Positions 23,618-34,733 of a DNA stretch of 64,000 nucleotides are shown here, one piece after another (positions within the stretch are counted from its first letter, which is position 1; every line of letters starts with the position of its first letter). Position numbers and translations under genes: made by a program. Where the stretch lies: positions 1-64,000 of the forward strand of contig CAJQUW010010412.1 of NCBI GenBank assembly GCA_907163375.1. The letters are read 5' to 3'. The notes beneath the pieces were generated by a model. It ran no database searches. It was given only the letters and a program-made list of their open reading frames with translations, and had not been told where the DNA came from. The DNA is from Prostheceraeus crozeri. Taxonomy: Eukaryota > Platyhelminthes > Polycladida > Euryleptidae.

Positions 23618-26600
23618 TTTTTCCCCGACATAAAAAAGTCAGGTCGACGTCGATCACGTTGGGGATATCGTCGAACTCCATCTTGACCGGAATCACTAGA
23701 TGTATCACTAGTAGGCCTAGATGTAGGGGATGTAGGCTCTGGTGAATTTCCAACTTCTTCATTGGCAGGAGTTTCCAGGTCATCATTTACATCAGCTTTC
23801 TTTTGTATCTTGATTTGATCCAAATGTCTTGTATGAGGAACATTCGCAGCGTCTCTGATATTAACCAATGATTTGCCAGAAGTAGAAACGACAGTACCAG
23901 GCACGTAAGTAGGAGGTCGATTGAGTTGAAAGCGTTGAAAGAGTACAGGCTGGTTTGGTTCCACCAAGTTCATCGGTAGCCTTGGATTGAAATTGAATAC
24001 TTTTTCTGAGGGCGTCCTTCCATTCTTCACCACTGCGTTGCGATACTGCAACAGGAAACTTTGTAGTCTGCTGTGAAGATCTCCTTTCCCTTCCGTAAGC
24101 TTCAGATGCCCCTTCAGATTTCCAACGAAGCGTTCTGCCAGTCCATTACTCTTCAGATGCCCAACCGGTGTGTGCCATACCTGTATACCCCGTCTGTCCA
24201 TGTATTGAAGAAATTGCTCAGACCTGAACGCTGGTCCATTGTCAGACACTATACACTTTGGAACCCCGAACATGGCGAAAATAGGCTTGAGAGCAGATAA
24301 GGTTTCATTTGCGTCCATACTTCTCGTTACCGCCACGAAAGGATAATTGCTGTATGAGTCGACAACAACCAAGAAATAATGATTTTCGATTGGTCCAGCA
24401 TAGTCAATATGAATTCTATCGAATGTCTTGACGTTGTCAGGCCAACTTTCATCACTGTTTGAGAAGGTCTTCGGAGAAATCTTGATTTTCTGACACGCTG
24501 TACATTCACGACAAGTTTGGCTAATGTCATCTTCTATTGTAGGCCACCAGAAACGCGATCGTGCTAAAGACTTCATTTTGACTATCCCATGATGTGATGA
24601 ATGAAGATTCTGGAGGATTCGAATACGTAGGGGCCCAGGGATAATGAGACGATTTCCTTTGTAGAGTAATTCATTGTGAAACGACAATTCATCCCGATGT
24701 CGATGATACGGTCGGACAGTTTCTGTTATATTACGTAAAACTCGTGGCCAACCATACTTGACATAATATTTTAGCTTCTCAAATTGTCTTGAATTCTGAT
24801 AAATCTTTGATATTTCACTTGCCAACTTGTCATCTGGTTCGTAGAATATATCCACGCTGCCAACATCAAAAGATTCTGAGTGTCTTTGAGTATCAATGCG
24901 AGAAAGCATGTCTGCAACTGGTATCTCGTCCGTTCGCTTACCCTCTATTTCATAATCGTAGGAACCAAGAAACAGACTCCATCGTAGCACTCGCTGATTT
25001 GCATGGGCGGTTCGGCATCCATCTGGTTTAAACAAATACTCCAAGGGCTTGTGGTCCGTGATGATCTTAAACTTTCGCCCAAATAGATACTTATGTAAGC
25101 GACGCACCGCATAAACTATCGCCAGGCTTTCACGGTCAATCTGCGAATAGTTTTTCTCCGCCTTGCTCAAAGTCTTGCTAATGTAAAGTACGGGTCGGTC
25201 ATCTTGTTGCATAACAGCACCAACTGACGTTGCTGAGGCATCACATATAATCTCAATAGGCTCACTGGGATTGAAGGGTTTTAAAATGCCAGAGGTCAAG
25301 GCAAACTTCAAATTTCGGAATGACGTTTGCTGCTCATTCTTCCAATAGAATTCATTCTTGTTTGAGATATCTCTCAAAGGTTTGATCATATCCGAATAGT
25401 CATTAATAAACTTCGAGTAGAATCCCGCGCAGCCAATGAATCGCTTCACCTCTTCCACGGTTTTAGGCTCTGGCATGGAAAGCAAATCTTCAATCTTTGA
25501 AGGATCTGGAGAGATACTGCTTCCTTTGCCACCCAAATCAGCCTTGATCAAGTAAACAAGATGTCGAATTTCATTCACTTTGAATGTACTCTTCTGATAA
25601 TTTATGGGAAACCCGGACAGAGAAAGTCTTGTTTTCACTGTTTCAGTCAATTCCGAATGATCAACTCCATGAGGTGTAGCAATCAGAATGTCATCCAAAT
25701 GATTATGAACATATTTCAAGTCATGAAATATCGATTGCATACGCGATTGAAATATGTAAGGAGATGATTTAACGCCAAACGGTAAGGATCGATACTTGTA
25801 GAGACCAAAGGGAGTAGAAATAACTGTCAACATCTGCGAAGCTGGATCGAGTTTCACATTCAAATAGGCATCAGTGAGATCTATTTTTGAAAATCTGACG
25901 CTATTTCCGAGTTTCGCAAGGGTATCGTCAATGTCCAAACCAGATACTACAGATGACTGTATATAAGGATTAATGGTCGATTGATAGTCACCACAAATAC
26001 GTATCTTGCCGTTGGGTTTGTTCACTACAACAATGGGAGTTGCCCAATCACTGGATTCCACTTTCTCAATAATACCTGCTTCTTGTAATCGCAACAGTTC
26101 AGCTTTAACAGAATCTTCGAGGGCAAAGGGTAATTTGCGAGGCTTGCAAAATTTTGGGATTGTACCTTCTCTTAATTTGATTGTAGCATCTTTCCAAGTG
26201 GCACCTCCAACAGTGGCATTAACAGCTGTAGCGTCCACCACGTATATTTCATCCACAGTGAACCTCACTAAGTCCAATTTCGTGATGATGTCCATACCAA
26301 TAACAGGTTTGCCCCGTGTCACCAGTAAGAAATCCACTTGATCAGTCTTTGGTCCAATCTCTAGCTTTACATTCTCGAGTTTCTCATTGACATTCACAAC
26401 TCCATCAGTATACGATAATAGAGTATAATGACAGCTCGAGCAGGATTGAAGCAATTCAGGATTTTCATTCACGAAAGTCACTGGTAAGAGAGATCGAGTA
26501 GCACCACTGTCAATCAACATCTGCAGGGGAATTCCATTTATCTTCACTTCTGCAATAATCTTCTGAGGAGACTCAAAATAAACAGCTAATATAGTTTCTT

Positions 26601-27393
26601 CACAATCTAGCGATGAGATATTTGATATCGTGCCAGTTCTGCACACACTTGCAAAGTGATTCTTACGTTTGCATTTTAAGCACTCTTTTCCATAAGCTGG
26701 GCATTTTCCACGATCATGACGCTGACCGCAATATTTGCACGAAGATTTAACTTGAGAATTCATGGCTGGAGTCCTTGAACGAGTCACATTGTTGGACTGT
26801 TGATGCCGAAACTTGCCCTTGACTTGTCTCACTCTATTGATCTCTGGAACCTCTTGTCTCATAACTGCTTGACAGGTCTTGACCACTTCTGCGTTCGAAG
26901 CCACCTTTACAGCAGTCTCCAAAGTCAGAGAATCTTCCAATAACAGCTTACTCATCACTGCTTGATCACGTAGTCCCATAACAAAAAGGTCACGTAGCAT
27001 AGAGTTCAATTGAGTACCAAAATTACATGTCTCTGCAGCCCGTCGAAGATTGCTCACGAAAACTGCTACTGTGTCATTTCCTTGTCGTATTTGGTGAAAT
27101 TTGTACCGCTCCGCAATTTCGATAGTCTTTGGTCGCAGATGAGATTCTATTGCTGCTTTAATCACCACATATTGTAATGCCGAAGGTAGAACAGGTGCAA
27201 GAAGAATCTTAACTTGAGAATACGAGTCTCTGCCAACCACAGTTAAGAAAAGATCAGTCATTGCCGAAGTAGGATTTTTTGTATCTACTACATTGTCAAC
27301 CACACCTTTCGCCCGTGCCAATGCTTCAAAGCGCTCTTGCCAATCCATAGTGGCCTCACGTTGCCAAGGCATTGCCTCAATCCTCGAATCCAT
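23602..27393 (-). CDS. Gag-Pol polyprotein of the Ty3/Gypsy element
   Basis: 1263 codons in one frame. In order: Gag (about residues 15-190), paired zinc knuckles (about 219-251; CKYCGQRH..., CLKCKRKNHF), aspartic protease (LIDSGATRS, about 293), reverse transcriptase (about 420-600; FSKIDLTDAY, LPFGVKSSP), RNase H (about 700-830; IICDASATSVG, ITDHKPLEY), and integrase with an HHCC zinc module and D-D-E core (about 930-1190; HIDYAGP, VSDNGPAF, GLAERFVG). Gag and Pol are fused with no frame change between them, as in several Gypsy lineages. The end of the frame reaches into the 3' LTR. Confidence 0.95.
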   Translation of the reverse strand: MDSRIEAMPWQREATMDWQERFEALARAKGVVDNVVDTKNPTSAMTDLFLTVVGRDSYSQVKILLAPVLPSALQYVVIKAAIESHLRPKTIEIAERYKFHQIRQGNDTVAVFVSNLRRAAETCNFGTQLNSMLRDLFVMGLRDQAVMSKLLLEDSLTLETAVKVASNAEVVKTCQAVMRQEVPEINRVRQVKGKFRHQQSNNVTRSRTPAMNSQVKSSCKYCGQRHDRGKCPAYGKECLKCKRKNHFASVCRTGTISNISSLDCEETILAVYFESPQKIIAEVKINGIPLQMLIDSGATRSLLPVTFVNENPELLQSCSSCHYTLLSYTDGVVNVNEKLENVKLEIGPKTDQVDFLLVTRGKPVIGMDIITKLDLVRFTVDEIYVVDATAVNATVGGATWKDATIKLREGTIPKFCKPRKLPFALEDSVKAELLRLQEAGIIEKVESSDWATPIVVVNKPNGKIRICGDYQSTINPYIQSSVVSGLDIDDTLAKLGNSVRFSKIDLTDAYLNVKLDPASQMLTVISTPFGLYKYRSLPFGVKSSPYIFQSRMQSIFHDLKYVHNHLDDILIATPHGVDHSELTETVKTRLSLSGFPINYQKSTFKVNEIRHLVYLIKADLGGKGSSISPDPSKIEDLLSMPEPKTVEEVKRFIGCAGFYSKFINDYSDMIKPLRDISNKNEFYWKNEQQTSFRNLKFALTSGILKPFNPSEPIEIICDASATSVGAVMQQDDRPVLYISKTLSKAEKNYSQIDRESLAIVYAVRRLHKYLFGRKFKIITDHKPLEYLFKPDGCRTAHANQRVLRWSLFLGSYDYEIEGKRTDEIPVADMLSRIDTQRHSESFDVGSVDIFYEPDDKLASEISKIYQNSRQFEKLKYYVKYGWPRVLRNITETVRPYHRHRDELSFHNELLYKGNRLIIPGPLRIRILQNLHSSHHGIVKMKSLARSRFWWPTIEDDISQTCRECTACQKIKISPKTFSNSDESWPDNVKTFDRIHIDYAGPIENHYFLVVVDSYSNYPFVAVTRSMDANETLSALKPIFAMFGVPKCIVSDNGPAFRSEQFLQYMDRRGIQVWHTPVGHLKSNGLAERFVGNLKGHLKLTEGKGDLHSRLQSFLLQYRNAVVKNGRTPSEKVFNFNPRLPMNLVEPNQPVLFQRFQLNRPPTYVPGTVVSTSGKSLVNIRDAANVPHTRHLDQIKIQKKADVNDDLETPANEEVGNSPEPTSPTSRPTSDTSSDSGQDGVRRYPQRDRRRPDFFMSGKNVTVT

Positions 27394-27411
27394 TTTCCAG
27401 TCGTCGCCAAA

Positions 27412-27598
27412 TGTGGTGTACGGAGCATCAAAAAAGTCACCATTCCATTAGACAATCTATCATATTATGAAAGCAGCTTACAACATGCATCAAAATCAAG
27501 CTACCACCACGCATGAGAGCATTATTCATAACTGAAGCAATGAAATGTGCAATACAATAGAATCAATGTAATTGTCAAATATCTATGTCACTGTCACA
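27412..27598 (-). repeat. 5' LTR of the Gypsy element
   Basis: 187 bp, identical to the other LTR. Followed on the minus strand by the primer-binding site and, only 18 bp on, the gag start codon. Confidence 0.95.
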
Positions 27599-27603
27599 AT
27601 TAA

Positions 27604-28679
27604 AATCCATTATTCACTACCTAACAGAATTATCGCTTACATCAAAAATTTGATGCAATTAATAAAAATAACTACATAATGATGTTGCTATCTTTAAATA
27701 AACCTGAATCATATCGATTAACGTTTTGTTGAATTGTTTGTTTACTTACATAAGACGCCCAAACAAGCATGTATCATCATTAAATAATAGTTTGAATCCT
27801 AGCTCTATCGATAGATCGCCAACAATTCTCTCTGTTTCATGAACGTACATTGCCGATCTATTTGAACTTTGTATAATGTATTAATTCTGTATAATTAATT
27901 ATACTTTATTCTGTAATAATTGATTACGTTATATTGTGTATAATTTATTAATAGCTTCTTCTATTTGGCAGACATATTTATTAATTTTATTCATGATTGC
28001 AGTCTCAAGATCATCTATCATAAACAATAAATTGCTCCTGTGATTTGCTATGCAATTATATATGTGTATGAACTATACAGATGGAAAATTATACATTTTG
28101 AAATGCATTGTGATATATCAGATATTCACAAATTGCTTGGGTACTTTATAATTTATCATGCTATATTAATCCATGATATATAAGAATACGTTCCTTCTGC
28201 AATATATCTCATTATTATATTGATAGTAGCATTTTTGTTATGTTAATATCAATTATGTCCTTTTATTATGAACAATGCATGCACTTTAATCCATCAACAC
28301 AATGAGTTGCCAGGGGTTAGAGTTCAATATTATGATAAGTGTCAATTTGATAATGAAAGAAACATGTGCAGCTTGTCATGGACAGTCTTTAATGTGAGTT
28401 TTATCAGCAAATGTCTATATAGATCTACATGTACTCCCAGTTCACCGAACAATCAAATCACATATCAAATAGGAAATTTTGCACTCTGGAACTGTAAATA
28501 ATCAGTAAGGTTGTCACTTTGATGAACAAGTAGCTCAGTTACAAATGTTCTAATGTTAGCTTCGTCATATTTTCGTGAAATAGCAATAAGCATATGATAG
28601 ATGCGCAAAATCAAACTTCACGACCTGAAAATATATTGCATGCTTATTTGAAAAGTGTGACAGACTTCAAGATGTACTG
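27604..28679. other. No gene seen
   Basis: Very AT-rich with TATAAT/ATTAAT repeats. A 77-codon frame at 28268-28501 shows no domain. Confidence 0.5.
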
Positions 28680-28960
28680 AGTGTCCAAGAAGAGTGACGA
28701 AGACTAAGAGATTATAACTTCGTCAATTTTCATTCGATTGAGTTGAATTTTTGCATATAAATGTGAAATACCCGCAAGTTTTTGTCTGTAAAGTATGAAG
28801 CTTGAACATTGCGTAGTCTTAGAGAAAAATGGGTATAATCTCGAATCTTGTGTATTTCCAAGGGTAGAATTCAAGATATCGGACATAATGCGATTTCCAT
28901 CCATGAATCTTGATCATAGCACGTTTTCCAGCATGATTCAGGATACGTAGTATGTTGAAA
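28680..28960. repeat. Left inverted arm
   Basis: Reverse complement of 33926-34187 with small indels. See the parent element. Confidence 0.8.
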
Positions 28961-29257
28961 ATAGATTACTTGGCTAGAAGAAACTCAGGGAAAGTAGGGA
29001 GGCATTAATATGCTTGCGGACCAACTTTAAAAATGAAAGCATTCATAATGTCAGACTTTATTATAAACTTTATTATAACTAGTACAGAGAGTCAGAAAGT
29101 CTCAATCATGAGTAAGCCCAAGCCGTCGACCATCTTTAGAAATGCATTTTTGTAATCTGCAAGAGTGCAATAGTTTGATAATGCATTGCAATAAAAGGGG
29201 TGTAAAAGTTTTAAGTTACCCGGATAAAATGCCTAAACAGCGTTACGCACATGTAGT

Positions 29258-29600
29258 TCATGCGATCTTGCCGTACATACGCGTCAATGCCTCTGGAATC
29301 CGATCAGTCAAATCGGCTAATCCTCGAACAGGTACATTTCGGAACACTTTACCTCTTAAAAGTCCCCATAGAAAGTAATCGCATGGACTGAGATCGGATG
29401 ATCTTGGAGACCATTCAATATCAAAATGACGTCCAACAATCTGCGAGTCAATGAAACATGTAGAAGCTCATGTGCACTGGATGCAGTGTGAGCCGGGGCT
29501 CCGTCTTGCATAAACCAAATATTCGAGTTTTCAGCAAGAGCATCATTCAAATCAGGAATGAAAAACTCTTGCAGTGAGTCATGTTTCACATTCACATGCC
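29258..29600 (-). pseudogene. Mariner/IS630-type transposase, C-terminal fragment
   Basis: Minus strand: IWFMQDGAPAHTASSAHELL (catalytic Asp in QDGAPAHT), then, across a frame change, GKVFRNVPVRGL, ADLTDRIPEAL and RMYGKIA with a stop at 29258. This is the standard C-terminal end of the mariner-like group. No N-terminal half is visible upstream. Confidence 0.8.
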
Positions 29601-30403
29601 TTTAGACAATGTATGTTTTTGTTTGAGAATGTGTATTTAACGCACCTTCATTGCAGACTTCCTGCACGCAAAATTAAATTCAACCTGCAAAGTGTACTGC
29701 GCTGCTGTGAACTTCATCTTGCAACAGATTTGCTAAACAGAAGCTCTTTGACGATCATTTTCATCTAGATTTAGTCACATTTTCATATCAAACCAATCCT
29801 TGACGTGCTATGTTGCTGGACTTTCATATACTAACATCGGTCTGTCAGTGCTGTTTGTGTCGCTCTTCTCTCTGATATCAGTGAAAATTTCATGATTTGG
29901 ATGGTTTTCTGTCACCTTCAGTGAAAGTGTTTGGTATCGTTTGGTTCCTTTGGTCGTCGTCTTTCTGATCGTGTTATTTACATTCTCCCTGGTTGGATCA
30001 ATTAAAGACAATCTCAGTTTTTGCATATTTTTGCGCTGTTGGCCTCGAGTAGTGTTCAAAACATCACTTCGGTTGCTATTTGGTCTCTTGAGGTTATTGG
30101 ATTTCCGCAGTGTCCCTGCAACAGCGAGTGATTCTAAAATTGGAATCTAAACGTCAGTGCTTCCTCGTCCGTATGATGCAGTGCATGTTCGCTTGTTTGC
30201 AGGCTTGGGTATTGTCCAGCAATTGAATCAGCTGTTATCCGTCCGTTATCCTGGGGAACCCCTATCGCGTTTTCAGTGAAATATTGATTTTTCATCACGT
30301 GATCAACGTCATCTCAGTGCGAATTAATTACGTTCTCAATACGTCAGCCATACAGCCAAACTGTCCCAGATAATCGCGATCTCTGTTGTGAACTTTAACT
30401 GTC

Positions 30404-31100
30404 ATGGATAAGCGAAGTACACGCTCGAATTCAACAAATAACCTAGCAGAATCAACAATAAGCCTAGTTGATATAAAACAACTTATACAAGATTCCAACT
30501 CGACGCTTATACAGGCTTTAAACAAGATAAATGACCGTCTCGACGTCATTTCACAACGAATTGATGACATTGAACAAAAAAACAGTAAAGCATAAACAAG
30601 AAATAAAGTGTATACAGGATGTTTTAATGACATTTAATACTGAATTTCCGAATAAGATGTTCCACGAGATGGAAGATCGTCTTCGTCGTAGGCCGAATCT
30701 GATCATATCAGGTATATCCGAGAAAATTGATGGAACTATTACCGAACGAAGCGAACACGATCGTCAAGAAGTAGAAAGTGTCTTCGAGTCCATAGACGTT
30801 GAAGATTTCAAGTTGCTTCAAGTAATAAGAATTGGAAAACCGAGAAACGGAGCTCCGAGATTATTGAAAGTGATATGTGATGATGCAGACAAAAAGTTCG
30901 AAATCTTGAGGAAAGGGAAAAATCTAAGAGCTTCAAACTTGAGAAAGCATATCTATATCAATCCAGACTTAACCCTTATACAGCAAAATGAAAACAAAAG
31001 ACTAAGAAAAGAACTGAATTCGAAGAAAAAAGATGGGAATGATTGGGTAATTCATAAGGGTGCCGTTGTTTTGAGAAGTCAAATAAAAAATTTTCATTAA
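30404..31100 (+). pseudogene. LINE ORF1 (coiled coil plus RRM-like nucleic-acid-binding protein)
   Basis: The first frame (30404-30595) has a coiled-coil-like heptad segment (LIQALNKINDRLDVISQRID). The second (30531-31100) continues with MEDRLRRRPNLIISGI, VIRIGKPRNGAPRLLKVI and a basic C-terminus with HIYINPDLT. This matches the ORF1 proteins of marine invertebrate CR1-group LINEs, which bind the element RNA. One frameshift separates the halves. Confidence 0.8.
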
Positions 31101-31141
31101 CTTTTTTACGCTATAAAGAAGTAAGCTATACGCTGCCGAGT

Positions 31142-33759
31142 TTGTTCCTGACAAATATTCAATCCCTACGCCCCAAAATCGACGAACTGTCGATTTTTGC
31201 ATCTTCCTGCAAGCCATCAATTATCGCAATTTGTGAGTCTTGGCTGAACGCTAGCATCGACAGCAACAACATTCACCTCCCGTACTATTCTGTACCTGTT
31301 CGCTATGATCGACAAGATGGTAGACATGGAGGAGGGGTCTGTGTTTATATTCGTAATGACATTTATTTCAAAGAAATCAAATATTTGCCAGCTCCTCCTT
31401 CATCTATTGAATGTGTTTGGATACGGATGCGTGAAATTATTCTACTTGTTCTTTATGTACCCCCGAATTTGAGATCTGCCGATTACAGTCTTATTATTGA
31501 CTTTATCATCACTAACTATGACCTAGCTTCTGATGATGTTGCAGATTGTAAATTCATGATCGCGGGTGATCTTAATCAATTGCCTACCGACTTGCTCGAA
31601 CAAAATTTGGGACTAGCGCAGATTGTTGAAGTAGCGACAAGAGGAGGAAGTATTTTGGACAAGGTTCTTATCGACAATCACATGAAAGAAAATTTTTGCC
31701 CTGCTATTATTGGGCCTAATTTTGGCAATGCTGACCATTCGACTGTTTTTGTCAAGCCACTAAATGCCAAGTCATATTGTACATCTATCGTCAAATTGTA
31801 TGATTATCGCGAGACATTCGTGAGAAGATTCTGTGACTTTTTAAGATCAATTAATTGGAGCTACTTTTACAAACTGGATGTACCGTTACAACATAAAACT
31901 GATTTGTTTTATAAGATAATTAATGATGCGCTGAAAGAAATCCCTTTCAAGTACGTTGAAATGATGAGTACAGACAAAGCATGGGTAACTCCTCTTTTGA
32001 AGCACCTTATAAACTGCCGATATCAAGCTTACAGGAACAACGATCTCCCTCTGTACAATCATTATAAAGTAAAAGTGAAGTCAGAGATCACGAAAGCCAA
32101 ATATATTTGGTCCAAACATCTGAAAAATAATGAAGGTAGTGTTTGGAAAATTGTGAGAACGGAAAATCCAAATAATTCGCAAGCTGGATCTAATCTAGAT
32201 AAATTACCGTACTGCAGCAGTTTCCAAATTATCAGTCAGCAGCAGAGGCTATTAACAGCTACTTCTCGAGTGTGTTTTCAGCTGCACCAAGTTGGAACGA
32301 TATTGAGTCCCACTTTCCAACCATCACTGACCCATGGCTACCAGATATTAGTGTTACAAAGACATATGAAATGCTACGCTCTTTAAAAGTCAACAAGTCG
32401 TCAGGCTGTGACTCTCTTTCTCCTCGACTTCTGCGAGAGGCTGCAGGCATACTATCAGGCCCTGTATCTCACATGTTTTGTCTCTCCGTCAGTGTAGGTG
32501 TTGTTCCTACTCAATGGAAATTGGCGAACGTAATCCCTGTCCCCAAAAATCCAAATCCCAGTGTCAACGAACTGAGGCCTATATCTGTTCTTCCAATTTT
32601 GGCAAAGCTTCTAGAAAAGTACGTACTAATGTCAATCGAAGAAAGACTCTTGTCCCTGTATGGTGATAACCAATTTGGTTTTCGTCGCGGATCATCGACT
32701 TTATGCGCTAATATTCAATTACACGACTTCATAACATCTAAATTGGATCGTGAAGATATATCAGGAGTGGCAGTGATATCATTCGATCTCAGCAGAGCAT
32801 TTGACCGCCTACAGCATGACAAATTGTTTGCTTATCTGACATCAAAGCATTTGCCAACTAAATTTCTGGAATAGTTAGCAGATTATTTCAAAGACCGATA
32901 TCAGCGAGTTTGTGTGAAGCATATAGCAAATAGCAATTTCCGTCAAGTGACTTCAGGCGTTCCTCAGGGGTGCATAATTTCACCACATATGTTTGCTGCT
33001 TACATGGGCTCCTTAAACTCATTCTCTAATGACACGATGCTTATCAAGTACGCAGATAATGTTTTAGTTTCAATTCCTTTCTCTACAAATGATGATGTAA
33101 ACCATGCCATTCAACTGGAAGCAACCAACATAAAAAGCTGGTGTCGTGTTCATGGTCTGATATTAAATGAGCAGAAGTCAAGAGTAATGATTGTCAAAAA
33201 GCGAAATACTCCCATCATAAACGTATTGTGTATGCCGCAAGTTGATCATCTAAACTGCCTTGGTGTAACTTTCTCAGGAGATCTCACTTGGATTAAGCAT
33301 GTTGACTCAATATGTAAAAAATCGAGCCGTCGTATTTTTCTCTTAAAACGTTTAAAGAAATATTCTGGACTTCAGAAAGCCGATTTGATACAAATTTATC
33401 ATAATATGATTCTTGGTATACTTGAATACAATTCCGTTGTTTTTGTATCGCTTAACAATAAAGAATCAAATAAAATTGAGAGAATTCGTCGACGTTGCCA
33501 TAACATCATATGTGGCTTTAATTGTGACTGTGGTATGTTTCCATCTACTAGGGAAAGACGCGTTTCGCAAGCATTAAAGACATTCAAGAAGCTTGAAAAC
33601 CCGAATAACATTCTGCATCACCTATTTCCACAGCGACTCACCTATTCTGGTTTGCTTCGCCAGCCTATGTGTAAAACACATCGTAGAATCAAATCATTTG
33701 TTCCGTATTGTATTCCTCTCTATAATACTTCATTTTCTGGATCGAGAAAACAAGGATGA
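31142..33759 (+). pseudogene. LINE ORF2 (APE endonuclease plus reverse transcriptase)
   Basis: Endonuclease at 31142 to about 31780: LTNIQSLRPK, IICESWL-type glutamate (IIAICESWL), HGGGVCVYIR, MIAGDLNQLP and NADHSTVFV, so the APE catalytic set is present. RT at about 32330-33300: NKSSGCDSLSPRLL, ELRPISVLPIL, NQFGFRRGSST, SFDLSRAFDRL (motif A), TSGVPQGCIISP (motif B) and KYADNVLVSI (motif C, with Asn where the second Asp is usual). The thumb and C-terminus follow. One frame change and one TAG interrupt it. Confidence 0.88.
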
Positions 33760-33925
33760 CGTCCATGATGCTGTTATTGTGCTACTGAAGTGATTTTCGT
33801 TTATTTTGCTAAATGACTTATGCGAGTTTGTATTTGTACTATTTTTCTTCACTTATAACCTGTGTCTTTTTGCTCAAAGCAATGTATGATTTTCATTCTG
33901 AAACAAATATATATACGCTTATTAA

Positions 33926-34187
33926 AATACTATGTATGCTGGAAAACGTGCTATGATCAAGATTCATGGATGGAAATCGCATTATGTCCGATATCTTGAA
34001 TTCTACCCCTGGAAATACATACGATTCGAGATTATACCCATTTTTCTCTAAGAGTACTCAATATTCAAGCTTCACACTTTACAGACAAAAACGTATGGGT
34101 ATTTTATATATTTGTATGCAAAAAGTCAGCTCAATCGAATGGAAACTGACGAAGCCATAATGTGTCAGTTGTTGGCCAATTTTTACA
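33926..34187. repeat. Right inverted arm
   Basis: Inverse of 28680-28960. It abuts the LINE 3' end directly. Confidence 0.8.
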
Positions 34188-34733
34188 ATAATGCCAAAAT
34201 TGAAAATTGTTGTTTTATTAGAAAATAAAACCAACAAAATTACGCGGGGAGTCATAAACTTCCAATTTTTGTGAAGTCACAGGAGTAGATGAGTCGAACA
34301 TCAAGTCGGGAATGTTCTCCAAAAAGTTGCAGATCTATATGCATTAGTACTTTGTGTAACACTTAAGTCTTTATGTCCGCTGTTGCCGACATTGATGCAA
34401 GGAATCTATACATATCTCCCTCATTGATAAATTCATCATCATTAATTTCTGTCTTGTGTCTTGTCTTTAGCTTCAAAGTTATTTCAATTACTATCTATCT
34501 ACCACAATAAATATGAAGTTGGGCATTATTCAAACAATCTATGAAAACATCTCCTAAACATTTGATTAGCTGTGGCATGATTGTTCCTGCTGTGTTCACC
34601 CTGGACTCTGAACAGTACCGAGATCAAGGCTGGACGATTCTTCCTTGCTAAGCAAGGCATTTTTCTTTAATCCTGTAACTCGCATCCGGAGGACGGGAAA
34701 ATATCACTAACACAGCATTCAGAAGTTGTCCTT
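34188..34733. other. No gene seen
   Basis: Non-coding. TAACTCGCATCCGG near 34675 resembles the inverted repeat that follows. Confidence 0.45.

Larger units (their letters stand above)
23431..27598 (-). mobile_element. Ty3/Gypsy LTR retrotransposon, looks whole, young
   Basis: Two 187-bp LTRs (23431-23617 and 27412-27598), each starting TG and ending CA, are identical as read. They are flanked by the 5-bp target duplication ATTAA (23426-23430 and 27599-27603). One long gag-pol frame lies between them on the minus strand. Downstream of the 5' LTR is a candidate primer-binding site starting TGGCGACGACTGG. A polypurine tract (GGGGAAAAA on the minus strand, 23618-23626) abuts the 3' LTR. No envelope gene. 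Identical LTRs mean a recent insertion. Confidence 0.96.
29790..33925 (+). mobile_element. APE-type LINE (CR1/jockey group), nearly complete
   Basis: A 5' UTR of about 0.6 kb, ORF1 (30404-31100), ORF2 with endonuclease and RT (31142-33759) and a short 3' UTR ending near 33925 without a long poly-A. Visible lesions are one frame change in ORF1 (about 30.58 kb) and, in ORF2, one frame change (about 32.23 kb) and one in-frame TAG at 32872-32874. With so few lesions it is fairly young, but dead as read. It sits between the mariner-like arms. Confidence 0.88.
28680..34187 (-). mobile_element. Mariner-like element with long inverted arms, split by a LINE
   Basis: Arms of about 260-280 bp (28680-28960 and 33926-34187) are inverted copies sharing, for example, CATGAATCTTGATCATAGCACG and CGATTTCCATCC at roughly 80% identity. 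The left arm begins near GTGTCCAAGAAGAGTGACG, mariner-like in style. A mariner transposase C-terminus lies inside, and the LINE at about 29.8-33.9 kb fills the rest. Without the LINE the span is about 1.4 kb. The N-terminal half of the transposase is missing, so this may be a deleted copy, or two separate insertions in opposite orientation. Confidence 0.55.
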
